Below the pieces are notes generated by a model. It was not told the DNA's origin and made no database searches. It worked only from the letters and a program-made list of their open reading frames with translations. Below are positions 1 through 5,072 of a stretch of DNA of 11,222 bases, one piece after another. The stretch spans positions 1 through 11,222 of the forward strand of contig CALFDI010000100.1 in NCBI GenBank assembly GCA_937952875.1. The letters are read 5' to 3'. Origin of the DNA: an uncultured Verrucomicrobiales bacterium. GTDB taxonomy: Bacteria > Verrucomicrobiota > Verrucomicrobiia > Verrucomicrobiales > Akkermansiaceae. Each line of letters opens with the position of its first letter. Position 1 is the stretch's first letter. A program made the position numbers and the translations under genes.

Positions 1-471
1 TTTATTGAGTAAATCAGTGATGATGTCGCCCCAGAATTCGTAGAGGTTTTTCCCACGTGTATTGGAAAATTTCGTTCCCATTTCGAGTCGATACGGTTGC
101 ATCAGATCGAGCGGACGCAGAACTCCATAGAGCCCGCTAAGAATTCTCATGCGCTTCTGCGCAGTCGAAAAGTCCGCTGCAGACCACTCCGAAAGCGTCA
201 TGCCCTGATACACATCTCCAGTGAATGCGAGGATAGCAGGTCGACTGTTTTCTTTTGTAAAATCTGTCTCGTAGGTCTGAAAGCGCTCATGGTTCAGAGC
301 GGCGAGCTTTTCACTAATCGACATCAGAGCTGCGATGTCCCGTTCGCTTAGAGCCTTCAGTTCGCGGATTAATTCAGCGGAGTCGCTCGCCAGCCGTGGC
401 TGAGTCGCCCTTTGGCTAAGGAGAGGGGAGCTATAGTCGAGAGATTTGGCAGGGGAGAGAAGAACGAGCAT
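1..471 (-). CDS. yaaA: Peroxide stress protein YaaA (DUF328 family), 3' end cut by window edge
   Basis: The first 157 residues are present and the reading frame is still open at base 1, so about 100 C-terminal residues lie outside the window (E. coli YaaA is 258 aa). The start is the ATG at 471. The protein opens with MLVLLSPAKSLDY, the family's signature N-terminus, then shows ILAFTGDVYQGM near residues 80-91, SGLYGVLRPLDLMQPYRLE near 116-134 and YEFWGDIITDLLN at the truncated end. All of these match E. coli YaaA closely. In E. coli the protein belongs to the OxyR response and limits damage from free iron during hydrogen peroxide stress; it binds DNA, and its biochemistry is not fully settled. 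It lies 79 nt downstream of phrB on the same strand, so the two may be co-transcribed, although a promoter-like sequence sits in the gap. Only a weak AGG precedes the start. Family assignment is very secure; the role here is by homology. Confidence 0.95.
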   Translation of the reverse strand, partial: MLVLLSPAKSLDYSSPLLSQRATQPRLASDSAELIRELKALSERDIAALMSISEKLAALNHERFQTYETDFTKENSRPAILAFTGDVYQGMTLSEWSAADFSTAQKRMRILSGLYGVLRPLDLMQPYRLEMGTKFSNTRGKNLYEFWGDIITDLLNK

Positions 472-477
472 GTGCCT

Positions 478-506
478 ATGAAAGACGTCATGTTATCTAA
501 GTGCAA
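478..506 (-). promoter_or_regulatory. Candidate promoter of yaaA
   Basis: Read on the minus strand, TTGCAC (501-506) is separated by 17 nt from TTTCAT (478-483, 4 of 6 matches to TATAAT). Six nucleotides then lead to the yaaA ATG at 471. If used, this promoter would give a leaderless or nearly leaderless mRNA. The -35 match is weak (3 of 6), so this is tentative. Confidence 0.25.
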
Positions 507-550
507 GCGGGAGTCGTAACTTCTGTAATAGGCTGTCGCTAGATGTGCTA

Positions 551-1969
551 TCAGCGTGGAGACTTTTCTTTGTGTGCCTTAAAGATTGCGAGTGTGCGGT
601 CTCGCTCAGTGGAGTGATCGACGATTGGTGGAGGATAGTCGGCGGCGAGAGACTTTTTTCCGGAGGGCGGCTCAAAGAGTTGCTTTGCAGGAATGTCTTT
701 GAGCTCAGGCACCCAGCGTTTGATATACTCACCCTTTGGATCGTAGCGTTTACTCTGGGTCCATGGATTTTGTATGCGGAAATATGGCGCTGCATCTGCT
801 CCGGTGCCTGCACTCCATTGCCAGCCGCCATTGTTAGAGGCGATCTCACCGTCTACGAGGTGCTGCATGAAGAAGGATTCGCCCAACCTCCAGTCGATGT
901 GCAAATCTTTCGTCAGAAACATGGCCACAATCATTCGCACGCGGTTATGCATGAATCCTGTGTGTAGCATTTCTCGGATACCCGCATCGATGATTGGAAA
1001 TCCAGTGCGCCCTTCCTTCCATGCATCGAATTGCTCTCCAGGTTCATCCCAAGGAAGTCCCCTCCAGGATGGATTGAATTCCTCCTCTAAGACCTCTGGA
1101 TAATGCCATAGGATCTGCATGTAGAAGTCCCGCCAGGCGAGCTCTTTAATATACTTTTGGATCTGTTCCGAAGCTGCTGGGGAGCACTGCGCTTGCCGTT
1201 TTAATGCCGCTGTGTAGACGGTCCTAATTGAAATCGTTCCGAATCTGAGATCTTGGGATAGACGAGAGGTTCCTAAGACAGATGGAATATCGCGAGTGTC
1301 ATCGTAGGTCGCGATTGTGTCAGAGAGTGCTTTTTCTAAGCGTTTGCGTGCAGCTCTTTCGCCGGCTCCGAGTATTTCAAAGTCTGAGCCATTTAGGTTC
1401 CAGGTTTCTAAAGAGGGAAGGTTCTCAGATTTTACAGCAGAAGGTGTCTTGAGTTTCTTGGGTTTGGAGACGCGTTTTGGCTTATCAGCAGCAAGCCACC
1501 TTTTTGAATAGGGGGTGTAGACGCGATACGGAGTATCATCGCCGTTGAGAATGCCATCTCGATCGTGCATGGCGATGTCTTCGTGAGCGTGAAAGCTCAC
1601 GCCTAGATCTTGACACGCCGATTCTAAGGCCGCTTCCGTTTTTGTGCCAAAGGGATCAGGATCACGGTTCGTGTGAAGGGCTGTCGCACCCGTTTCTTTT
1701 ATGAGTGCAATCAGCTCTTCGACAGCGTCGCCAGAGCGAATGATGAGTCGCCCGCCAATGGTTTCGATATTTTTGGCCAAAGAGCTTAGGCAACCACAAA
1801 GAAAGGATTGCCTCTTAGCCCCTGTCCAGAGGTGGTCACCTTCCCATTGGCTGACCACATAAACGGGTATCACGCTATCAGCATGCTTTGCGGCTGCTGC
1901 GAGAGCTGTGTTATCCGAAATTCTGAGATCTCGGCGATACCAGTGAATGGCGACAGAGTGATGTGACAT
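551..1969 (-). CDS. phrB: Deoxyribodipyrimidine photolyase (class I CPD photolyase)
   Basis: This 472-residue flavoenzyme uses blue light to split cyclobutane pyrimidine dimers in DNA. The N-terminal Rossmann-like photolyase domain begins at once with IHWYRRDLRISDNTAL (residues 8-23). The C-terminal FAD-binding domain carries ELAWRDFYMQILWHYPE (276-292), EGRTGFPIIDAGIREM (319-334), MHNRVRM (340-346), HIDW (357-360), NNGGWQWSAGTGADAAPYF (379-397) and the closing PIVDH (448-452). By alignment with E. coli PhrB, W360 and W383 correspond to two members of the electron-transfer tryptophan chain (W359 and W382), and N342 corresponds to the FAD-site N341. Length matches the family (E. coli 472 aa). 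A GTG nine codons upstream (1996) is in frame, but the ATG at 1969 places the protein exactly at the family's usual N-terminus. It could be an antenna-variant or cryptochrome-like member, but the active-site region favours a true CPD photolyase. Confidence 0.95.
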   Translation of the reverse strand: MSHHSVAIHWYRRDLRISDNTALAAAAKHADSVIPVYVVSQWEGDHLWTGAKRQSFLCGCLSSLAKNIETIGGRLIIRSGDAVEELIALIKETGATALHTNRDPDPFGTKTEAALESACQDLGVSFHAHEDIAMHDRDGILNGDDTPYRVYTPYSKRWLAADKPKRVSKPKKLKTPSAVKSENLPSLETWNLNGSDFEILGAGERAARKRLEKALSDTIATYDDTRDIPSVLGTSRLSQDLRFGTISIRTVYTAALKRQAQCSPAASEQIQKYIKELAWRDFYMQILWHYPEVLEEEFNPSWRGLPWDEPGEQFDAWKEGRTGFPIIDAGIREMLHTGFMHNRVRMIVAMFLTKDLHIDWRLGESFFMQHLVDGEIASNNGGWQWSAGTGADAAPYFRIQNPWTQSKRYDPKGEYIKRWVPELKDIPAKQLFEPPSGKKSLAADYPPPIVDHSTERDRTLAIFKAHKEKSPR

Positions 1970-1970
1970 G

Positions 1971-1979
1971 TGTGGATAA
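1971..1979 (-). promoter_or_regulatory. DnaA-box-like 9-mer ahead of phrB
   Basis: The minus strand reads TTATCCACA, identical to the high-affinity E. coli DnaA box, ending 1 nt before the phrB ATG and overlapping the candidate -10. No function is shown. It is one of three TTATNCACA matches in this window, all between genes. Confidence 0.35.
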
Positions 1980-2006
1980 CACTCAGCGCCACACACACTC
2001 TGTCAA
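1976..2006 (-). promoter_or_regulatory. Candidate promoter of phrB
   Basis: On the minus strand a perfect TTGACA (2001-2006) is followed, after a long 19-nt spacer, by TGTTAT (1976-1981, 4 of 6 matches to TATAAT). Six nucleotides then lead to the ATG at 1969. The placement would give a leaderless transcript, consistent with the lack of any Shine-Dalgarno sequence. The long spacer is a weakness. Confidence 0.35.
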
Positions 2007-2011
2007 TAGGC

Positions 2012-2025
2012 CACATTGAAATGTG
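2012..2025. repeat. Palindrome upstream of phrB
   Basis: CACATT-GA-AATGTG is a perfect 6-bp inverted repeat with a 2-nt centre, 5 nt upstream of the candidate phrB -35. It lacks a T tract, so it is not an intrinsic terminator for the upstream AP2-like gene. Its size and position fit an operator for a dimeric regulator, but no regulator can be named. Confidence 0.35.
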
Positions 2026-2036
2026 ACTGAGAAAAC

Positions 2037-2297
2037 TTAAACGGATTTTAAGAATTTCTGAGCTTTCGCAATTGTGGTCTTAGTAAGCTTACCATTGATC
2101 CGTCTCGCTCCGTCTAATAACTCTTTGAGTTTTTCCAAAGTTTCATCAGCCGTTTTAAGTGTTTTTTTCGGACCATCGTAGGCTTTATCAGAAAAGTATT
2201 TTGTAAACGTAGTGCCGCCACGGCTGATACATAGTCTCCATCCTTGGAATGCAGTGGTTTCGTATGTAAAACGTGTTAAGTTCTTTTTTGATTTCAT
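2037..2297 (-). CDS. Small AP2/ERF-like domain protein (putative DNA-binding)
   Basis: This 86-residue basic protein has no signal peptide or membrane segment. Residues 10-53 run through GWRLCISRGG, TFTKYFSDKAYDG and then a lysine-rich helix (KTADETLEKLKELL). The pattern of aromatic/basic strands, a KYFSD turn and then an amphipathic helix resembles the AP2/ERF-type DNA-binding fold. That fold is known in plants and also occurs in homing endonucleases, phage proteins and small bacterial proteins. The similarity is recognised by eye, not by a profile search. The C-terminal part (about residues 60-86) is a lysine-rich helix. The start is the ATG at 2297; no Shine-Dalgarno sequence is visible. 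It lies 67 nt upstream of phrB on the same strand with no terminator between, so read-through into phrB is possible. Whether it regulates its neighbours is unknown. Confidence 0.75.
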   Translation of the reverse strand: MKSKKNLTRFTYETTAFQGWRLCISRGGTTFTKYFSDKAYDGPKKTLKTADETLEKLKELLDGARRINGKLTKTTIAKAQKFLKSV

Positions 2298-2476
2298 ATA
2301 TTTATGAGTTGGAGAAGCAAGGTTACTTATTTTGAGTAATTGTTAGTTAATTGAGAGGGGGCAGATTCAGTTTTATTCTAAGAAAAGTAGGAAAAATGAG
2401 ACGACTTTTCAGAAGACGAAGACCAATACTGTCACCTCCTTGTCGCTTAAGAGGGACGTTCATAAGAAAAGGACAC

Positions 2477-2515
2477 AAAAAAAAGCATTGCATCGAAAGT
2501 TTCTCTAAGTTTAGT
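2477..2515 (+). promoter_or_regulatory. Weak candidate promoter of rpoA-rplQ
   Basis: An A8 tract (2477-2484), suitably placed for an UP element, precedes TTGCAT (2488-2493). A 16-nt spacer separates this from TTTAGT (2510-2515). If used, the mRNA would start near 2522 and have a leader of about 130 nt containing the hairpin at 2558-2601. The hexamer matches are poor (3/6 and 4/6). Confidence 0.2.
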
Positions 2516-2557
2516 TCCGCCCGCGCGAGATCACATCACTGCCGTAGGTCCTCATAA

Positions 2558-2601
2558 CCTCTTATACACAAGCACTCACCTGTGAGTGTGCAGTTAAGAG
2601 G
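2558..2601 (+). promoter_or_regulatory. Leader hairpin upstream of rpoA
   Basis: An outer 7-bp stem (CCTCTTA 2558-2564 with TAAGAGG 2595-2601) encloses an inner 6-bp stem (CACTCA 2573-2578 with TGAGTG 2583-2588, loop CCTG). An internal loop of 8 and 6 nt separates them. No T tract follows, so it is not an intrinsic terminator. It ends 50 nt before the rpoA ATG. Ribosomal protein operons are often controlled by mRNA leader structures that bind one of their own products. L17 or S4 would be the obvious candidates, but nothing here proves binding. Confidence 0.4.
2562..2570 (+). promoter_or_regulatory. DnaA-box-like 9-mer in the rpoA leader
   Basis: TTATACACA matches the DnaA-box consensus TTATNCACA exactly and overlaps the left arm of the leader hairpin. 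It stands alone; there is no cluster that would suggest a replication origin. Confidence 0.3.
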
Positions 2602-2651
2602 CTCTCTCCCGCATCGAGGGTAACCCGGCTAATGAAAAAAGTATTATAATT

Positions 2652-3779
2652 ATGTCAGAAGAAACACAGACAGCAGATGCTGTTGAAGACACTCGTCCAG
2701 AGGCTATTCGCCTAGGCCGTTTTGAAGTTCCAAACCGCCTCGTTAAAGACGAGGACACAGCGACAGAGACTTACGCGCAGTTTGCAGCTGAGCCTTTCGA
2801 GCGTGGCTTCGGTCACACTATTGGAAACTCACTCCGCCGCGTTCTCCTTTCCTCACTCGAAGGTGCAGCGATCACATCTGTTCGTATCTCAGGTGTTCAG
2901 CACGAGTTCTCATCTCTTCCAGGTGTTGTAGAAGATGTCACAGACATCGTTCTTAACCTCAAGAAGGTAAAGTTTAAGCACCATGGCAAAGAGCCACGTG
3001 TTCTTACTCTCAAGGTCGAAAAAGAAGGTGTTATCACTGCTGGTGACATCCAGGACGATAACATGTATGAAATCGTCAATAAGGATCAAATCATCTGCAC
3101 ACTCGACCGTAAGACTAAGTTCGAAGCGGAATTCCAGATTCAAGTCGGCCGTGGATTTAACACAGGCGACGAGAATAAGGCAAAAGATGCTCCAATTGGT
3201 GTTATCGCCATTGATTCCATTTTCTCCCCAGTCATCCGCGTTAAATATGGCGTAGAGGCGACACGTGTTGGTCAAATGACTGACTACGATAAAGTCATTC
3301 TCGATGTATGGACTGACGGTGGCATCGAGCCACACGAAGCTGTTCTCCAGGCATCTGCGATCCTTCGTCACCACCTCGACGTCTTCGTCGGATACGATGA
3401 TAACGCTGTCGACTTCGAAGAGGCACCTGCTGAACAGAGCGAAGAAAATGCCGCTCTTAAGAAGCTTCTCAACATGTCAGTCAACGAGATCGAACTTTCT
3501 GTTCGTGCTGCGAACTGCCTGAACAATGCAAATATCACTTCAGTTGGTCAGCTGGCCATGAAGTCCGAAGCTGAGATGCTCAAGTATCGTAACTTCGGTA
3601 AGAAATCACTCAACGAGATCAAGGACAAGCTTGTCGAGCTTGGACTAGGCCTTGGCATGAGCTTTGATCCTAGCCTGCTCTCCGGACCTATCTCCGCAGC
3701 GCCAGCACCACGCCTCGGTGTGGAAGAGGAAGCTCCTGTCGGTCTTGCCGATCTGATCGCACAAAACCTCGACGATTAA
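2652..3779 (+). CDS. rpoA: DNA-directed RNA polymerase subunit alpha
   Basis: The alpha subunit dimerises to nucleate assembly of the polymerase core and contacts promoter DNA and activators. The N-terminal domain shows the dimer/assembly motif ERGFGHTIGNSLRRVLLSSL (residues 50-69), then VEATRVGQMTDYDKVILDVW (201-220) and the helix ILRHHLDVF (237-245). An acidic linker (about 250-268) leads to the C-terminal domain: ELSVRAANCLNNANI (281-295), where R285, N288 and C289 correspond to E. coli R265, N268 and C269 of the UP-element-binding surface, and NFGKKSLNEIKDKL (314-327). At 375 aa it is longer than E. coli (329 aa). It has about 15 extra N-terminal residues and a 36-residue C-terminal tail, rich in Ala/Pro and then acidic, beyond the usual LGM end. 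The ATG at 2652 has no Shine-Dalgarno sequence, only an A/T-rich upstream stretch. It is followed 39 nt later by rplQ. Confidence 0.98.
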   Translation: MSEETQTADAVEDTRPEAIRLGRFEVPNRLVKDEDTATETYAQFAAEPFERGFGHTIGNSLRRVLLSSLEGAAITSVRISGVQHEFSSLPGVVEDVTDIVLNLKKVKFKHHGKEPRVLTLKVEKEGVITAGDIQDDNMYEIVNKDQIICTLDRKTKFEAEFQIQVGRGFNTGDENKAKDAPIGVIAIDSIFSPVIRVKYGVEATRVGQMTDYDKVILDVWTDGGIEPHEAVLQASAILRHHLDVFVGYDDNAVDFEEAPAEQSEENAALKKLLNMSVNEIELSVRAANCLNNANITSVGQLAMKSEAEMLKYRNFGKKSLNEIKDKLVELGLGLGMSFDPSLLSGPISAAPAPRLGVEEEAPVGLADLIAQNLDD

Positions 3780-3780
3780 T

Positions 3781-3790
3781 TCACCTCCTT
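3781..3790 (+). other. 16S 3'-tail-like 10-mer between rpoA and rplQ
   Basis: TCACCTCCTT, immediately after the rpoA stop codon, has the same sequence as the conserved anti-Shine-Dalgarno tail of 16S rRNA. It is therefore the opposite of a ribosome binding site. The same 10-mer occurs at 2432-2441 upstream of rpoA. On the other strand neither copy precedes a start codon of any length worth considering. The role is unknown and may be coincidental. Confidence 0.3.
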
Positions 3791-3818
3791 TTTCACCTTC
3801 AATTAGAAATCATTTCCC

Positions 3819-4229
3819 ATGAGACACAGACGCAAAACTGCGAAACTCCAGCGTGTAGCCTCACAGCGCCGCGCACTCCTAGCTAACCTCACTTGTTCAC
3901 TTATCGAGCACGGTCGCATCCGCACTACGCTCGCTAAGGCCAAGGCTCTCCGCCCCGTTGCAGAGAAGATGGTGACACTTGGTAAGCGTGGAGACCTCCA
4001 CGCCCGCCGTCAGGCAATCGCATTCCTTCGTCAGAAGGAGTCAGTTAAGACTCTCTTCGAGACAGTAGCTCCTGCAGCTGCTGACCGTGCAGGCGGCTAC
4101 TGCCGTATCACAAAGCTCGGCCTCCGCACATCAGACGCAGCTCCGATGGCTTTCATCGAGTTCGTTGATCGCGAAGAAGAAGCTGAAGAGGTCGCCGTTG
4201 ACGAGGTGGTCGCTGATGCAGCTGAGTAA
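3819..4229 (+). CDS. rplQ: 50S ribosomal protein L17
   Basis: Large-subunit ribosomal protein L17, which binds 23S rRNA near the exit-tunnel side of the subunit. The hallmarks are the MRHRRK start, [20 protein letters not shown] (residues 17-36), the [17 protein letters not shown] segment (38-54), and [20 protein letters not shown] (89-108) followed by [10 protein letters not shown] (109-118). The protein is 136 aa. The core matches E. coli L17 (127 aa), and the C-terminal 18 residues form an acidic Glu/Val/Asp tail, a common variable extension in this family. The gene follows rpoA as in most bacteria, with a 39-nt spacer and no Shine-Dalgarno sequence. The rpoA-rplQ transcript ends at the strong terminator just downstream. 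Codon use matches rpoA (CGT, CTC, ATC-rich), as expected for highly expressed genes. Confidence 0.98.
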   Translation: MRHRRKTAKLQRVASQRRALLANLTCSLIEHGRIRTTLAKAKALRPVAEKMVTLGKRGDLHARRQAIAFLRQKESVKTLFETVAPAAADRAGGYCRITKLGLRTSDAAPMAFIEFVDREEEAEEVAVDEVVADAAE

Positions 4230-4252
4230 TCAACTGTTCGATTAGTATTTTT

Positions 4253-4290
4253 AAAACGCGATCCAGATCATTCTGGATCGCGTTTTTTGT
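4253..4290 (+). terminator. Intrinsic terminator of rpoA-rplQ
   Basis: AAAACGCGATCCAGA (4253-4267) pairs perfectly with TCTGGATCGCGTTTT (4272-4286) around a TCAT loop, a 15-bp stem that runs into a T tract. It starts 23 nt after the rplQ stop codon. The A/T-rich base also makes it potentially bidirectional. Confidence 0.95.
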
Positions 4291-4304
4291 TTTCTGATGG
4301 AGCA

Positions 4305-4353
4305 GAATTTCGAAAAACAAAAAACCTCCGTTGGCCAAATGACCAAGGAGGTT
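4305..4353 (-). terminator. Intrinsic terminator of the lipoprotein pair
   Basis: On the minus strand AACCTCC-TTGG pairs with CCAA-GGAGGTT (arms 4343-4353 and 4323-4334, one bulged base at 4330) and is followed by TTTTTGTTTTT. It begins 26 nt beyond the stop codon of the EF-hand lipoprotein gene. It stands tail to tail with the rplQ terminator, so the two convergent units are insulated from each other. Confidence 0.85.
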
Positions 4354-4379
4354 AGATAAGTTTCGAAAAAAGTGCGAGA

Positions 4380-4649
4380 CTACCAGCCGCGGAGTGTATT
4401 CCGAATGCTGCGTGCTCCCCAGAGGGCGTCGCGTGTATCTGTCACTGTTCTAACGGCATTCCGGCGCTTGTTGCTCTCAGTGTATACGTTACGATCTTCG
4501 ACGTTCTTTTGTTTTTGATACTGCTTATACTCAGCATCAGAGACTAGGCCGTCTCCATTATAATCTGCGACGGATGCATTCTGCATAGAGGCACAGCTTG
4601 CGAGGGCAAGAAGTGAAGCAGACGAAATAATAGTTCTAAGATATTTCAT
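4380..4649 (-). CDS. Small putative lipoprotein with one EF-hand loop
   Basis: The protein has 89 residues. A basic N-terminus and hydrophobic stretch lead to a lipobox (LASC, with C19 as the predicted lipidated cysteine), so the mature protein should be a roughly 71-residue membrane-anchored lipoprotein. Residues 29-40 read DYNGDGLVSDAE, an exact 12-residue EF-hand calcium loop with ligands at D29, N31, D33, S37 and E40. Single such loops are typical of dockerin-like and EF-hand calcium-binding segments. The rest (41-89) is polar and strongly charged, with many Lys, Arg and Asn residues, and ends in ARSIRNTLRGW. I do not recognise a family. The ATG at 4649 has no Shine-Dalgarno sequence. It lies 44 nt downstream of another small lipoprotein gene and ahead of a terminator, so the two probably form an operon. 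Calcium binding is predicted, not shown. Confidence 0.8.
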   Translation of the reverse strand: MKYLRTIISSASLLALASCASMQNASVADYNGDGLVSDAEYKQYQKQKNVEDRNVYTESNKRRNAVRTVTDTRDALWGARSIRNTLRGW

Positions 4650-4693
4650 GATGTTTTTGGGATAGAGATAGTAGTGAAGTGGAAAAATGTGAA

Positions 4694-4930
4694 TTAGTAG
4701 CGATATCCTGATCTGCCATAACCGTAACCATATCCATATGGATTTCCGTTGATATAGCGTGCAGCATTTCGGCCAGCAGCACCTTCGCCGACATCAGGCT
4801 TATTTGTGACGGGTGCCTGTCGCTCAATGCTTTCAACATCAGCGCGCGGAGCTAAAGCCGGCCCATTAAGCGGAGCGCATGAGTTAAGCAGTAAGGGTAA
4901 AGACAGTATAACAATGGAGAAGGTTTTCAT
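4694..4930 (-). CDS. Small putative lipoprotein with Gly/Tyr-rich C-terminus
   Basis: The 78-residue product starts with a short signal peptide ending in a lipobox-like LNSC (C18), so it is predicted to be exported and lipidated. The mature part (about 60 aa) is low in hydrophobic residues and proline-containing at first. It ends in NPYGYGYGYGRSGYRY, an alternating Gly/Tyr tail encoded by short imperfect TAT/GGT-type repeats near 4703-4745. Such tails are usually disordered and sticky, but no specific role follows. No known family is recognised. It is the first gene of a likely two-gene operon with the EF-hand lipoprotein; the ATG at 4930 lacks a Shine-Dalgarno sequence. The lipoprotein call rests on a slightly non-canonical lipobox (Asn at -2). 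Confidence 0.7.
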   Translation of the reverse strand: MKTFSIVILSLPLLLNSCAPLNGPALAPRADVESIERQAPVTNKPDVGEGAAGRNAARYINGNPYGYGYGYGRSGYRY

Positions 4931-5015
4931 AATGAATCTAACAGGTTAGCGATATGCTGATGTTCACTTAAACCATTTAGCCTTCTGAAGAAATTATTTT
5001 CTTTCTCTATCGATC

Positions 5016-5054
5016 AAAAAAAAACCGTAGCTCAATGAAGAACTACGGTTTTTT
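5016..5054 (-). terminator. Intrinsic terminator of purH
   Basis: AAAAAACCGTAG (5019-5030) pairs with CTACGGTTTTTT (5043-5054) around a 12-nt loop. On the minus strand the stem is followed by a run of nine T residues in all, 18 nt past the purH stop codon. The symmetrical A/T base could also work in the other direction, although no plus-strand gene ends here. Confidence 0.9.
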
Positions 5055-5072
5055 AGGGGGGAAATACTCAGT

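Larger units (their letters stand above)
2298..2651. other. 354-nt gene-free region: divergent promoter area and rpoA leader
   Basis: No convincing gene lies here. A TTG-initiated 68-codon reading frame at 2351-2557 is very arginine/lysine-rich and has no recognisable motif, so I treat it as non-coding. The region must hold promoters for the divergent AP2-like gene and rpoA. It contains an A8 tract (2477-2484) just ahead of a weak promoter match, a large hairpin (2558-2601), a DnaA-box-like 9-mer (2562-2570), and a 10-mer identical to the 16S rRNA 3' tail (2432-2441). An A-rich stretch without a Shine-Dalgarno sequence leads into the rpoA ATG. No upstream ribosomal protein genes (rpsM, rpsK, rpsD) are present. 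Confidence 0.7.

Noticed and set aside
545..967. 140-codon reading frame antisense to phrB
   Set aside because: The photolyase signature on the other strand is unambiguous, and this frame has no start signal or recognisable domain.
2351..2557. 68-codon plus-strand reading frame upstream of rpoA
   Set aside because: It starts with TTG without a ribosome binding site, is extremely Arg/Lys/Ser-rich, has no motif, and lies in a region rich in regulatory signals. It does not match rpmJ or any other ribosomal protein.
2298..2651. Possible replication origin (A/T-rich stretch plus a DnaA-box-like site)
   Set aside because: Only one exact box is present, there is no cluster of boxes and no dnaA, dnaN or gidA neighbour.
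2910..3374. 154-codon reading frame antisense to rpoA
   Set aside because: It lies wholly inside a highly conserved gene and shows no motif; it is a by-product of rpoA codon use.
4703..4745. Short repeats as a CRISPR or tandem-repeat locus
   Set aside because: They are imperfect codon repeats encoding the Gly/Tyr tail of a small lipoprotein, without spacers.
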